Source: an uncultured Ruminococcus sp. (GTDB lineage Bacteria > Bacillota > Clostridia > Oscillospirales > Ruminococcaceae). From it: a DNA stretch of 24,301 nt. Every line of letters begins with the position of its first letter. The first letter of the stretch is position 1. Of this stretch, positions 7,384 through 15,834 are shown piece by piece. The stretch covers positions 1 through 24,301 of the forward strand of contig UQKC01000038.1 in NCBI GenBank assembly GCA_900541495.1. The letters are read 5' to 3'. The notes under the pieces were generated by a model. That model was not told the DNA's origin. It made no database searches and saw nothing but the letters and a program-made list of their open reading frames with translations. The translations under genes were made by a program, and so were the position numbers.

Positions 7384-9094
7384 GAAAGACACGATACTGA
7401 CACCGATCTTTACTGCGCTCGAAGTTCTGTTTGAAGTAATCATTCCGCTCATCACCGCAAAGCTCATTGATGACGGCATTTCGGCAGGAAATATGTCCGC
7501 GGTTGTAAAATACGGCGTTATTATGGTGATCGTTGCATTTCTGAGCCTTGGCAGCGGCGTTCTCGCAGGCAAATATGCTGCGACCGCATCGACAGGCTTT
7601 GCCTGCAACCTTCGTCATGCTATGTATGACAACATTCAGCGTTTCTCGTTCTCCAACATCGATAAATTCAGCACAGCCGGACTTATCACCCGTATGACAA
7701 CGGACGTTACGAACATTCAGAACGCTTTCCAGATGCTTATCCGAATCGCAGTAAGAGCGCCTTTCACGCTTATATGCAGCCTTATAATGTGCATCGCTAT
7801 CAACGGCGAGCTTAGCCTTATATTCCTTGCTGCGCTCGTTATCCTCGGAGCGGCTCTTTTCCTTATCATCGGAAAGGTTTCAAGGATATTTGAAGTCGTA
7901 TTCAGGAAGTACGATGACCTCAATGCAAGCGTTCAGGAAAACGTTTCGGCTATCCGTGTTGTAAAGGCTTTCGTTCGTGAAAACCACGAAACGACCAAGT
8001 TCAAGAACGCTTCCAACTCCATTTACAAGATGTTCGTCAAGGCAGAAAGCCTTATCGCCCTCAACAGCCCGATAATGATGTTCGTTGTTTACTTCTGCAT
8101 CATTCTTATCTCCTGGCTCGGCGCGAAGTTCATCGTTGCCGGCAGCCTTACAACGGGCGAGCTTACATCGCTGTTCTCCTACGTTATGAGCGTTCTCATG
8201 TCGCTTATGATGCTTTCGATGATCTTCGTTATGCTCACGATGAGTGAAGCGAGCGCAAAGCGTGTCGTTGAAGTTATCAAGGAAGAACCCGACATCGTTA
8301 ACCCCGAAACTCCCGATACAAACATTGCTGACGGACGCATCGACTTCAACCACGTTAACTTTGCTTATGCTCACAGCAGCGGTGAAAATGTTCTTGAAAA
8401 TATCGACCTCCATATCAATGCGGGTGAAACTATCGGCATCATCGGCGGAACGGGCTGCGGCAAATCGAGCCTTGTTAACCTCATCAGCCGTCTTTACGAT
8501 GTCACCGACGGCAGCGTTTATGTCGGCGGAAAGGACGTTAAGTCCTACGACCTCGAAGCTCTCCGAAACAGCGTTGCGGTAGTTCTTCAGAAGAATGTTC
8601 TTTTCTCGGGAACTATCCTTGACAACCTCCGCTGGGGCAATGAAAATGCCACCGAAGAAGAGTGCCGCGCGGTCTGCAGGCTCGCCTGCGCAGATGAATT
8701 CATCGAACGCTTCCCCGACGGATACAATACCTATATCGAGCAGGGAGGAAGCAACGTTTCGGGCGGTCAGAAGCAGCGTCTTTGCATCGCAAGAGCGCTC
8801 CTTAAAAACCCGAAGGTGCTTATCCTCGACGACTCGACAAGTGCGGTCGATACTGCGACCGATGCAAAGATCCGTGAAGCCTTTGCCCAGAGAATACCCG
8901 GAACGACAAAGATAATCATTTCACAGCGTATTTCCTCCGTCAAGGACGCTGACAGAGTGCTTGTCCTCGATGACGGCAAGGTAAGCGGCTTCGATACACA
9001 CGAAAAGCTTCTTGAAACCAACGAGATCTACAAAGAGATCTACGATGCACAGACAAGCGGCAGCGGCGACTTTGACGCACCTGCGGCTGACTGA
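7346..9094 (+). CDS. ABC exporter half-transporter, degenerate-site subunit
   Basis: 582 aa with a GTG start at 7346, 8 nt after AAGGAGG. Residues about 15-305 form a six-helix exporter membrane domain and about 330-570 the ATPase domain. Walker A is GGTGCGKS (367-374) and the signature is VSGGQ (471-475). The catalytic Walker B glutamate is aspartate (D496 in VLILDD) and the switch histidine is glutamine (Q527 in SQR). Those replacements are the mark of the degenerate-site partner in heterodimeric exporters such as TM287/288, LmrCD and BmrCD. It should pair with the product of the next gene, which has the consensus residues. Export of drugs, peptides or lipids is plausible; the substrate is unknown. 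Translation is probably coupled to marR through the 38-base overlap. Confidence 0.92.
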   Translation: MIKTLMAQIKQYKKDTILTPIFTALEVLFEVIIPLITAKLIDDGISAGNMSAVVKYGVIMVIVAFLSLGSGVLAGKYAATASTGFACNLRHAMYDNIQRFSFSNIDKFSTAGLITRMTTDVTNIQNAFQMLIRIAVRAPFTLICSLIMCIAINGELSLIFLAALVILGAALFLIIGKVSRIFEVVFRKYDDLNASVQENVSAIRVVKAFVRENHETTKFKNASNSIYKMFVKAESLIALNSPIMMFVVYFCIILISWLGAKFIVAGSLTTGELTSLFSYVMSVLMSLMMLSMIFVMLTMSEASAKRVVEVIKEEPDIVNPETPDTNIADGRIDFNHVNFAYAHSSGENVLENIDLHINAGETIGIIGGTGCGKSSLVNLISRLYDVTDGSVYVGGKDVKSYDLEALRNSVAVVLQKNVLFSGTILDNLRWGNENATEEECRAVCRLACADEFIERFPDGYNTYIEQGGSNVSGGQKQRLCIARALLKNPKVLILDDSTSAVDTATDAKIREAFAQRIPGTTKIIISQRISSVKDADRVLVLDDGKVSGFDTHEKLLETNEIYKEIYDAQTSGSGDFDAPAAD

Positions 9095-9114
9095 CGGAAA
9101 GGAGAGATCAATTT

Positions 9115-11034
9115 ATGCCGGGACCACACGGAAGACCCCCAATGGATATGAGAAATATGAAGAATATGGACACAAAGTCCCTCGGACGTGTTTTTTCATA
9201 TCTTTTCAAAAACTATACAGTACACCTTATAATCGTTGTTATCTGCATTATCATCACGGCGATAACGACACTTTACGGAACGCTCTTTATGAAGAGCCTT
9301 GTCGATGATTATATCACTCCGCTCGTAAATGCAAAGGCAGCAGGACTTGAACCCGACTTCGGACCGCTCGCAGGAGCTATCCTGAAGCTTGTCGGAATTT
9401 ATGCAGTCGGCATTGTTACTTCCTATGCTTACAACAGAATAATGGTAAATGTTTCGCAGGGTTCGCTCCGAAACCTCAGAAACGACCTTTTCTCGCACAT
9501 GGAAACTCTCCCGATAAAGTATTTCGACACCCATGCTCACGGCGATATAATGTCTATCTACACGAACGATATCGATACTCTCCGTCAGCTCATCGGACAG
9601 AGTATCCCACAGCTCATCAACTCGACTATCACAGTCATCATGAGCTTTGTAAGTATGATAGTGCTGAACATTCCGCTCACGATTCTGACGATCTTAATGA
9701 TCGGCGTAATGTTCCTCGTTACGGCAAAGCTCGGCGGAAAGTCTTCGACATTCTTCGTTAAACAGCAGAAAGACCTCGGTAAAGTTAATGGCTATATCGA
9801 AGAAATGCTCGAGGGTCAGAAGGTCGTTAAGGTCTTCTGTCACGAAGAAAAAGCAAAAGAGGGCTTCAACCGCATCAATGACGAGCTTCGCGTGAGCGCA
9901 GAAAACGCAAACAAGTTCGCAAACATTCTTATGCCGATAAACAACAACCTCGGTCATATCAGCTACGTTCTGTGCGCTATCCTCGGCGCAGTCCTTGCAC
10001 TTTCGGGAGTGACGGGACTTACCCTCGGTACGCTTATATCGTTCCTCACACTCAACAAGAACTTCAGCCAGCCTATCACTCAGGTCAGCCAGCAGATAAA
10101 CTCGGTAGTTATGGCTATGGCAGGCGCAAAGCGTGTATTCGACCTTATCGATGAAACGCCTGAAACCGATGACGGCTATGTTGAGCTTGTCAACGCAAAG
10201 GAAAACGCAGACGGAACTCTTTCCGAATGTGAAGAAAGAACGGGACTTTGGGCATGGAAGCACCCTCACTCCGAGGACGGAAGCGTTACCTATACAAAGC
10301 TTGAGGGACGCATCGTCTTTGACGGCGTTGACTTTGGCTATACCGATGATAAGATCGTCCTCCACGATATAAAAATCTCCGCAGACCCCGGTCAGAAGAT
10401 CGCATTCGTAGGAAGCACGGGCGCAGGAAAGACCACTATCACGAACCTCATCAACCGTTTCTACGATATTCAGGACGGCAAGATAAGATATGACGGCATC
10501 AATATCAATAAGATAAAGAAAGCCGACCTCCGCCGTTCGCTCGGCATCGTTCTTCAGGATACACACCTCTTCACGGGAACAGTCATGGATAATATCCGCT
10601 ACGGCAGACTGGACGCAAGCGACGAGGAATGTATCGCGGCGGCAAAGCTTGCAAATGCCCATAGCTTTATAAAAAGACTCCCCGAGGGCTATAATACAAT
10701 GCTCACAGGCGACGGCGCAAACCTTTCGCAGGGTCAGCGTCAGCTCCTTGCGATCGCCCGTGCCGCAGTAGCCGATCCGCCCGCACTTATCCTCGATGAA
10801 GCAACATCATCTATCGATACAAGAACCGAAGCACTCGTCCAAAGAGGTATGGACGGACTTATGTACGGCAGAACGACATTCGTTATCGCACATAGACTTT
10901 CGACCGTAAAGAATTCCGACTGCATCATGGTACTTGAGCAGGGAAGAATCATCGAACGCGGTCCTCACGATAAGCTTATCAAAGAAAAGGGCAGATATTA
11001 TCAGCTCTATACGGGAAAATCAATTGCAAATTAA
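9115..11034 (+). CDS. ABC exporter half-transporter, consensus-site subunit
   Basis: 639 aa, ATG at 9115 after AAAGGAGAG, 20 nt downstream of the first half-transporter. A Met/Pro-rich N-terminal tail of about 20 residues precedes the six-helix domain (about 25-345). An acidic insert at about 348-395 separates it from the ATPase domain, common in this half of heterodimeric exporters. Walker A is GSTGAGKT (433-440), Walker B ends LDE (E562), the switch is AHR (H593) and the signature is LSQGQ (537-541) instead of LSGGQ. The complementary losses in the two genes (D/Q in the first, LSQGQ in the second) predict one catalytic and one non-hydrolytic ATP site. The gene closes the MarR operon; a strong terminator follows. 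Confidence 0.93.
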   Translation: MPGPHGRPPMDMRNMKNMDTKSLGRVFSYLFKNYTVHLIIVVICIIITAITTLYGTLFMKSLVDDYITPLVNAKAAGLEPDFGPLAGAILKLVGIYAVGIVTSYAYNRIMVNVSQGSLRNLRNDLFSHMETLPIKYFDTHAHGDIMSIYTNDIDTLRQLIGQSIPQLINSTITVIMSFVSMIVLNIPLTILTILMIGVMFLVTAKLGGKSSTFFVKQQKDLGKVNGYIEEMLEGQKVVKVFCHEEKAKEGFNRINDELRVSAENANKFANILMPINNNLGHISYVLCAILGAVLALSGVTGLTLGTLISFLTLNKNFSQPITQVSQQINSVVMAMAGAKRVFDLIDETPETDDGYVELVNAKENADGTLSECEERTGLWAWKHPHSEDGSVTYTKLEGRIVFDGVDFGYTDDKIVLHDIKISADPGQKIAFVGSTGAGKTTITNLINRFYDIQDGKIRYDGININKIKKADLRRSLGIVLQDTHLFTGTVMDNIRYGRLDASDEECIAAAKLANAHSFIKRLPEGYNTMLTGDGANLSQGQRQLLAIARAAVADPPALILDEATSSIDTRTEALVQRGMDGLMYGRTTFVIAHRLSTVKNSDCIMVLEQGRIIERGPHDKLIKEKGRYYQLYTGKSIAN

Positions 11035-11040
11035 GAATTA

Positions 11041-11120
11041 AATTCGGAATGCGGAATTCGGAATTATTTATATTCCGTTAATTCGCAGCAAAAATCGTAG
11101 AGGCGGATTCTATATCCGCC
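11041..11120. repeat. Composite extragenic repeat: AATTCGGAATGCGGAATT element plus GGCGGAT hairpin
   Basis: Immediately after the ABC stop, AATTCGGAATGCGGAATT (11041-11058) continues into CGGAATT. After a spacer comes a hairpin of GGCGGAT (11102-11108) and ATCCGCC (11114-11120) with a 5-nt loop. A closely related 18-mer occurs at 15835-15852. Such non-coding, palindromic units between genes look like an interspersed extragenic repeat rather than a gene part. Confidence 0.55.
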
Positions 11121-11170
11121 CGTTGCGAAAAACTATATTCCGGGTGAATTTTTCATACAGATATAATAAT

Positions 11171-11219
11171 ACCGCCGACCGTGTAAAAGGGATAACCTTT
11201 ACGCGGTCGGCGGTTTTTG
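11171..11219 (+). terminator. Strong intrinsic terminator of the MarR/ABC operon
   Basis: ACCGCCGACCG (11171-11181) pairs perfectly with CGGTCGGCGGT (11204-11214). The stem extends inward with one bulge and the tail is TTTTTGTT. It lies between convergent genes. The minus-strand side has only a broken T run (TATTATTAT), so it may act weakly for the LRR gene as well. Confidence 0.9.
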
Positions 11220-11225
11220 TTATTC

Positions 11226-12581
11226 TCAATATTTTCTTATGTCGTAAGAGCCTCCGCCGAGTTCGCAGACTTCGATCCCGCATTTCGGGAGAGCTTTTTT
11301 TATTGCCTTTGCGGTCTCGTCCGAGATGCCCGTGAAATCGAGCGTGAGCTTTTTGAGCTTTTTCAGCGTTGAGAGCTTCTGCATGTTTTTTATTCCGCAG
11401 GATGAGCCGTCCGAGATGCTCAGCTCCTTTATATCCATTCCCTCTATCCAGTTTACATTGAATGAGGCGTTATTGTTGTATATCTGAAGGCTGTCGATGT
11501 TCTCGCAGTCCTTGAGGTTTATCATATCCGTAAATTCGCTGAGCCATATCGAAACATTTTTCAGGCTCTTATTCCCGAAAAGGCGCACGTCATTGCAGCC
11601 CATGATAAAAAGATTTTCAAGGCTTTTCAGATCCTTTATAAAGGACATATCATACGTTCTGCCGTTGTTGATATCCATGAGCCGAAGTGTTTTAAGTCCT
11701 GCAAGGTTTCTCATTCCATCAGTGAAAGAGCTTTTTACATAGGAAAGTGAAAGCTCGTCCAGCGCAAGGCTTCCGATAAATGAAAGATCATCGTCGTTTG
11801 AGTCGACGGAAAGACTGCGCAGGCGGTTCATCTTGGTCTTGGCGGCGGCGCTAAGGTTGGTCGTGTTTCCCGAGACATCGAGCGTTTCGAGAGCGTCAAG
11901 CTTTGAAAGGAACGACATATCCGTTCTTTCCGAGGTGAGGGTAACAGAAAGGGAGCGAAGCTTTTTGAAACTGCCTATCAAAGCAGCATCGTCACCGCCG
12001 ATGTTTTTCAGCTCCAGCGTTTTCAGCTTTTTGAGCCCTTTGAGCGGAGCGATATCCTTTATCGCAGACGCTCTTACATCAAGATAAAGCTCCGTCACAT
12101 TTTTCAAGTTGGAGACGGGGTCTATGCTCTCGCAGACCTTATCCGCCCATGTGCTTGTGTAGCGGAATTTTTTCAGCCCCGTAAGCTTTTTCAGGAAGGA
12201 AAGATCCTCCGAACCGCTGCACTGGTGCAGACCGAGCCATACAAGATCGTCGAGCTTGCTAAGATAGGATATGTTGCTGACATCTGCCCTTATAACGACA
12301 AGGTTCTGCAGTTTCGGGAGCTTCTCCGCAACGGCTTTGATATCGACCGTATTATCCCCGACATAGTAATACTTTTTGAACGACAGGTCATACATCGTAT
12401 CAAGGTATTCATATTCGCCCTTTTCGCCCTTTACAAAGCATATCTGCTTTGCGTTGACGGAAATTTTGTTGCCGTAAAGAACGACCTTTTCCGATTTGTC
12501 ATTTTTTGCCGCAAAGCACCCCGACGGCAGAACGGTCACGGCTATCACGAGCGCACACAGCAGGCATAGAATTTTCTGCAT
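11226..12581 (-). CDS. Secreted leucine-rich-repeat protein
   Basis: 451 aa from the ATG at 12581, with GGGGG about 9 nt upstream; an in-frame TTG at 12596 would itself overlap that site. Residues 1-24 are a signal peptide. A cysteine in LPSGC could be a poor lipobox, but cleavage after CFA/A by signal peptidase I fits as well. From about residue 75 the protein is made of 22-24-residue leucine-rich repeats (units such as LKKLKTLELKNI and LDALETLDVSG), typical of secreted Firmicutes LRR proteins that fold into a solenoid and bind protein or glycan partners. No wall-sorting motif or catalytic domain is seen at the C-terminus. It is transcribed alone from its own promoter. The partner is unknown. 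Confidence 0.8.
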   Translation of the reverse strand: MQKILCLLCALVIAVTVLPSGCFAAKNDKSEKVVLYGNKISVNAKQICFVKGEKGEYEYLDTMYDLSFKKYYYVGDNTVDIKAVAEKLPKLQNLVVIRADVSNISYLSKLDDLVWLGLHQCSGSEDLSFLKKLTGLKKFRYTSTWADKVCESIDPVSNLKNVTELYLDVRASAIKDIAPLKGLKKLKTLELKNIGGDDAALIGSFKKLRSLSVTLTSERTDMSFLSKLDALETLDVSGNTTNLSAAAKTKMNRLRSLSVDSNDDDLSFIGSLALDELSLSYVKSSFTDGMRNLAGLKTLRLMDINNGRTYDMSFIKDLKSLENLFIMGCNDVRLFGNKSLKNVSIWLSEFTDMINLKDCENIDSLQIYNNNASFNVNWIEGMDIKELSISDGSSCGIKNMQKLSTLKKLKKLTLDFTGISDETAKAIKKALPKCGIEVCELGGGSYDIRKY

Positions 12582-12603
12582 TTTTATTACCCCCAAAAAT
12601 AAA

Positions 12604-12617
12604 TTTGTTATAACAAA
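12604..12617. promoter_or_regulatory. 14-bp perfect palindrome at the LRR gene transcription start, candidate operator
   Basis: TTTGTTATAACAAA is a perfect 14-bp palindrome directly beside the -10 element of the LRR promoter and covering the expected start site near 12611. A dimeric repressor bound there would block transcription. No regulator can be assigned. Confidence 0.5.
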
Positions 12618-12646
12618 ATCTTATCACAAACGAAATATTTTGTCAA
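12618..12646 (-). promoter_or_regulatory. Consensus promoter of the secreted LRR gene
   Basis: On the minus strand TTGACA (12646-12641), a 17-base spacer ending TGA, and TAAGAT (12623-12618) form an extended -10 promoter. It lies in the 91-nt gap after the DUF4173 gene, so the LRR gene does not depend on read-through. Confidence 0.8.
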
Positions 12647-12672
12647 TATTATATAATAAAAATTGAAATTTT

Positions 12673-14259
12673 TTATCTCTCTTTGAACGACTCGAAAGCT
12701 ATGATATCACTCACGGTTTCCTCGAACCATTCTTTTCCGAAAGCCATTGTTGTGAGCCTTATGCGTGAATATCTTGCGGCATCGGCGAGGTCTTGGTCAT
12801 CGCTTTCCAGACATTCTCTTATTGTGGGTGCGGCATCTGCGGAGAGGTCATCGGGGAATGTTGTCATCACGCCCTTTTCTATAAGCTTTGCGTCATACTT
12901 TGCGATAAGTCCGTCTGCGTTGCAGAAGCAGAGCAGGAGCGAGGCTATAGTTATTACTGCCGCACCTACGCTTGCGGCGCGAAACTTTTTAAAGCGTGAA
13001 ATTATTATAAGCACGAACACTGCCGCGAGAATGAACATTGCCCATGATGTATAAACGCGCTTTGAGGTCAGTCCGAAGCGGTCGATATAGAGGAACATTT
13101 TACTTTCGGCGGTCGCGATAAGGATAAGTGTGAACACTGAGAGAATGACCGTAACGATTTTGAGCGCGGTATTTTTTCCGTCCCTGCGGCAGAATGCATT
13201 GACGGCGGCAATAACGGCGAGGTTTATCACTGCTACTGCACAAAGCTCAAAAAATCCTCTTCGTGCGTACTCCGATGCGCTGAATTTTTCGGGGAGAACT
13301 CCGCCGAATGCGGAAATGAAATAGCCAAGCTGTGAGAAGAAAAACAGCGCATAAACTATCAGAATCGGCGTTGTAAATGCACAGACGAGGGCAGGCGGAG
13401 CAAAGCGCATTTTCCCGTTTTTCGCTTCGTACAAAGCCTCGTCCGTGCGAAGCTTTCCCTTTGCGGAAACTGCACCAAAAATAACGCCGAACAGCAGGAA
13501 CGACACGGGCAGACCGACGAGAAAAAGCCAGAACTCGGTAAGGCTTATGCTGTCAAAGATCCGTCCGAGCATATCCTCAAAGCCGCCGTCCGCACTCATA
13601 AGCAGTACGCAAACAACGACCGTTATCGGCAGCGAGAGCATAAGTCCTATCACTGCATAGCCGACATTTTTCGCGCCGCTCTTTCGGCGGAAAATTCCGC
13701 AGGCGGCTTTCGGGCAGGCGGTAAAATTGCGCTTAGGCACGCCGAAAACTGCTTCGCCAACGCTATGGAAAGCACTTTCGCCGAAGCCTTTCCACTCGGG
13801 ATTGTTCAGTGCGAACGCCCACATCGCATAATATACAGCCGCAAAGCAGAACGCCATAAACCGTATAAGTCCGTTTGCACTCACGCCCGTTCCGAGGGCG
13901 AAAACTGCCGACAGAACGAAGTAAAGCTTTGATGACCTGCTCCCGTCAGCCTTGCGGAGCTTTGCCAATACTGCCGACAATATAAGCACTGCGATAAGGA
14001 ACAGTGCGGCGGCGATTCCGCAGCTATGCTGTAAAAAAAGCTTTATAAAGGTATAACCCGTGAAAAGAAATATCAGTGCAAAAACGCTCTCGGCGGTCGA
14101 GCAGAACGGCGGCTTTTCCGCAGGCGGAGTATCCTTTTCAGTATCGGCATTTTCGCTCGGTTCGGACTGCTCGGTCAGTTCGCTCTGCACGATCTCTTCT
14201 TCGGGAAGATCATTTTCAACATTCTCGGAAGAATTTGCGGAAAGCTCATCGGGGGTCAT
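12673..14259 (-). CDS. DUF4153/DUF4173-family polytopic membrane protein
   Basis: 528 aa. An acidic Ser/Glu-rich cytoplasmic N-terminus (about 1-55) is followed by roughly ten to eleven hydrophobic segments and a soluble tail of about 80 residues. The central block FSASEYARRGFFELCAVAVINL (key residues EYARRGFFEL, about 325-345) is characteristic of DUF4173/DUF4153 proteins; their molecular function is not known. The ATG at 14259 overlaps the stop of the small HTH gene (ATGA), so it is coupled to that regulator. The set DUF2975, YozG-like HTH, then membrane protein recurs in Firmicutes. No terminator hairpin is evident after the stop. Confidence 0.78.
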   Translation of the reverse strand: MTPDELSANSSENVENDLPEEEIVQSELTEQSEPSENADTEKDTPPAEKPPFCSTAESVFALIFLFTGYTFIKLFLQHSCGIAAALFLIAVLILSAVLAKLRKADGSRSSKLYFVLSAVFALGTGVSANGLIRFMAFCFAAVYYAMWAFALNNPEWKGFGESAFHSVGEAVFGVPKRNFTACPKAACGIFRRKSGAKNVGYAVIGLMLSLPITVVVCVLLMSADGGFEDMLGRIFDSISLTEFWLFLVGLPVSFLLFGVIFGAVSAKGKLRTDEALYEAKNGKMRFAPPALVCAFTTPILIVYALFFFSQLGYFISAFGGVLPEKFSASEYARRGFFELCAVAVINLAVIAAVNAFCRRDGKNTALKIVTVILSVFTLILIATAESKMFLYIDRFGLTSKRVYTSWAMFILAAVFVLIIISRFKKFRAASVGAAVITIASLLLCFCNADGLIAKYDAKLIEKGVMTTFPDDLSADAAPTIRECLESDDQDLADAARYSRIRLTTMAFGKEWFEETVSDIIAFESFKER

Positions 14260-14471
14260 TCTTCATCGCTCCTTTCAAAGTCGAGGATATCGCCGGGCTT
14301 GCAGCCGAGGATATCGCAGAGCTTGTCAAGGGTGGAAAAGCGTATCGCTTTCGCCTTGCCCGTTTTGAGTATCGAGAGGTTCGCAGGAGTGATATCAAGC
14401 TTTTCCGCAAGCTCGCCCGAGGAGATCTTACGCTTCGCCATCATAACATCAAGATTAACTATTATAGCCAT
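14256..14471 (-). CDS. Small YozG-like Cro/CI helix-turn-helix regulator
   Basis: 71 aa, ATG at 14471 with AAGGTG 6 nt upstream. Almost the whole protein is one XRE-type HTH domain: helix 2 around SSGELAEKLDI (residues 17-27), recognition helix around TPANLSILKTGKAKAI (28-43), then FSTLDKLCDILGCKPGDIL. It belongs to the short Cro/CI group that usually accompanies DUF2975 genes. It begins 33 nt after the DUF2975 gene and overlaps the DUF4173 gene by 4 nt. A TTATCG inverted repeat upstream of the operon promoter (15081-15097) is a reasonable binding site, implying autoregulation; that link is inference. Confidence 0.85.
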   Translation of the reverse strand: MAIIVNLDVMMAKRKISSGELAEKLDITPANLSILKTGKAKAIRFSTLDKLCDILGCKPGDILDFERSDEE

Positions 14472-14504
14472 TTAAGTCACCTTTCTTCAATATACTTGCT
14501 CGGT

Positions 14505-14984
14505 TCATATCGTTCCCTCATTTTCTTCCTGAATTTGCACAGCCTTTGCAAAGACGTTTTTCAGCACACGGATTATAAGTCCGAAGAAAGCCGCTGCTGC
14601 CGCAATTACGATGAAAGGATATGCCCAAATGCTGTAAACGGCGAGGACGATGCCGACAAGATAACAGCACCACGAGAGGATTCGGATAAGCTTGACATTT
14701 TCCTCGATGAAAACTTTTTTCCGACTTATGTTTGAGAGGAGCTTATTGAGGAAGAAAAGCGCCGTGAAAGCAAGCACTGCACAGGCATAAAAAGCTATGT
14801 AAAATCCCACGGGGTCAAGTCCCATATCCCACACCATTGCAAGCGGTCCCCACGACGATGATATGAGCGACACCGTGGCGTAAACAACTGCGGCGGCAAA
14901 TATCACCGCAAGCACCCATACGATGACCCTTGAAAGCGTGAGCGACATTGTATCTGTCCATTTTTTGTTCTTCTTACTGTTCAT
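14505..14984 (-). CDS. DUF2975-family membrane protein
   Basis: 159 aa from the ATG at 14984, preceded by AAAGGAACGG (somewhat long spacing). Four hydrophobic segments at about 15-37, 55-78, 100-118 and 122-140 match the DUF2975 layout, including the conserved cytoplasmic block ISRKKVFIEENVKLIR and the tail VFAKAVQIQEENE. DUF2975 proteins have no established function but are nearly always paired with a small Cro/CI regulator, which follows here. First gene of the three-gene operon read from the promoter at 15045-15073. Confidence 0.85.
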   Translation of the reverse strand: MNSKKNKKWTDTMSLTLSRVIVWVLAVIFAAAVVYATVSLISSSWGPLAMVWDMGLDPVGFYIAFYACAVLAFTALFFLNKLLSNISRKKVFIEENVKLIRILSWCCYLVGIVLAVYSIWAYPFIVIAAAAAFFGLIIRVLKNVFAKAVQIQEENEGTI

Positions 14985-15044
14985 AATAATGACCGTTCCT
15001 TTCTGTATGCGGGATATCACCCCAAGGTTTCTCCCTTTGACAGT

Positions 15045-15073
15045 ATGATAGCACAGCGGATATCATTTGTCAA
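15045..15073 (-). promoter_or_regulatory. Promoter of the DUF2975-HTH-DUF4173 operon
   Basis: On the minus strand TTGACA (15073-15068), a 17-base spacer ending TGC, and TATCAT (15050-15045) form a consensus -35 with extended -10. A start near 15038 gives a leader of about 55 nt. Confidence 0.8.
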
Positions 15074-15080
15074 TACCTTT

Positions 15081-15097
15081 TTATCGATAAACGATAA
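15081..15097. promoter_or_regulatory. TTATCG inverted repeat, candidate operator of the HTH regulator
   Basis: TTATCG-ATAAA-CGATAA is a 17-bp inverted repeat; within it TTTATCGATAAA (15080-15091) is itself a perfect palindrome, so the half-site occurs three times in overlapping registers. It lies just upstream of the -35 of the DUF2975 operon and about 90 bp before the divergent yfbR promoter. This is the best local candidate for the YozG-like protein's site. Confidence 0.55.
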
Positions 15098-15185
15098 TAT
15101 TTTCTTGTTTTGCATAAAATCAATATCGAAATTCGGTGCTTTTTGCACAATTATTCAGCTGTACGCTTTATCGGACAGCAAAAGC

Positions 15186-15214
15186 TTGAAAAAAAGCGCC
15201 TTTTGTGATAGAAT
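15186..15214 (+). promoter_or_regulatory. Promoter of the yfbR-like gene
   Basis: TTGAAA (15186-15191), a 17-base spacer ending TGTGA, and TAGAAT (15209-15214) give a near-consensus extended -10 promoter. The start would fall near 15221, only about 15 nt before the start codon, so the leader is little more than the ribosome binding site. Confidence 0.75.
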
Positions 15215-15236
15215 AAACACAAAAGGAGAGATCGGA

Positions 15237-15830
15237 ATGGAAAATCAGTTTTACTCAATGCTTTCACGAATGAAGCTTATAAACCGCTGGGGACTTATGC
15301 GCAACACAAGGAACGAAAATATCTCTGAACACAGCCTTGAAACGGCGATGATAGCGCACAGCCTTGCGATCATCGGGAACACCTACTTCGACAAGAGCTA
15401 CAACGCCGAAAGATGCGCTCTGCTCGGTGTTTTTCACGATGTTACCGAGATAATAACGGGCGATCTGCCCACTCCCGTGAAGTACGGCAGTCCCGAGATA
15501 CGCTCCGCCTACAAGCAGGTCGAGGACAACGCGAAAAACCGACTTGTTTCGATGCTCCCCGAGGAGATGCAGAGCGAAATTTCGCCGCTTTTGTCTCCCG
15601 ATGAAAATACTTCGGACGAGGAGCGGGAGCTTTGGCGTCTGGTGAAAGCCGCCGACAAGCTTTCGGCGCTGATAAAGTGCATAGAAGAGCGTGTGACGGG
15701 CAATTCCGACTTCATCAGTGCGGAAAAGTCGACACTCCTCTCGATAGAGGAAATGGCAATGCCCGAGGCTGATTATTTCGTCAAAAACTTTCTCCCGAGC
15801 TATGGCAAGACGCTGGATGAGCAGGCTTAA
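15237..15830 (+). CDS. yfbR: YfbR-type HD-domain 5'-deoxynucleotidase
   Basis: 197 aa, ATG at 15237 after AAAGGAGAG; longer in-frame starts lie upstream of the promoter and are discarded. The HD-domain metal residues are in place: EHS (31-33), HD in GVFHDVTE and the following E, and D in KAADKLSAL. The surrounding blocks RWGLMRNTRNENISEHS and ITGDLPTPVKY are near-diagnostic of YfbR, which removes the 5' phosphate from deoxynucleoside monophosphates (for example dCMP, dUMP) in pyrimidine salvage. Length is as usual for the family (about 195-200 aa). Monocistronic with its own promoter and terminator, cytoplasmic. Confidence 0.92.
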   Translation: MENQFYSMLSRMKLINRWGLMRNTRNENISEHSLETAMIAHSLAIIGNTYFDKSYNAERCALLGVFHDVTEIITGDLPTPVKYGSPEIRSAYKQVEDNAKNRLVSMLPEEMQSEISPLLSPDENTSDEERELWRLVKAADKLSALIKCIEERVTGNSDFISAEKSTLLSIEEMAMPEADYFVKNFLPSYGKTLDEQA

Positions 15831-15834
15831 TACT

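Noticed and set aside
9694..10662. Long (322-codon) minus-strand frame
   Set aside because: It lies wholly inside the second ABC half-transporter, whose motifs are complete on the plus strand; the composition of the antisense product (many Cys, Asp, Val) is typical of a shadow frame.
14076..14735. 219-codon plus-strand frame
   Set aside because: Antisense to the DUF4173, HTH and DUF2975 genes, all of which have clear family patterns and good start sites.
15045..15236. 64-residue N-terminal extension of the YfbR-like protein
   Set aside because: The extension would start inside the opposite promoter and upstream of the gene's own promoter; the YfbR family begins at the ATG at 15237.
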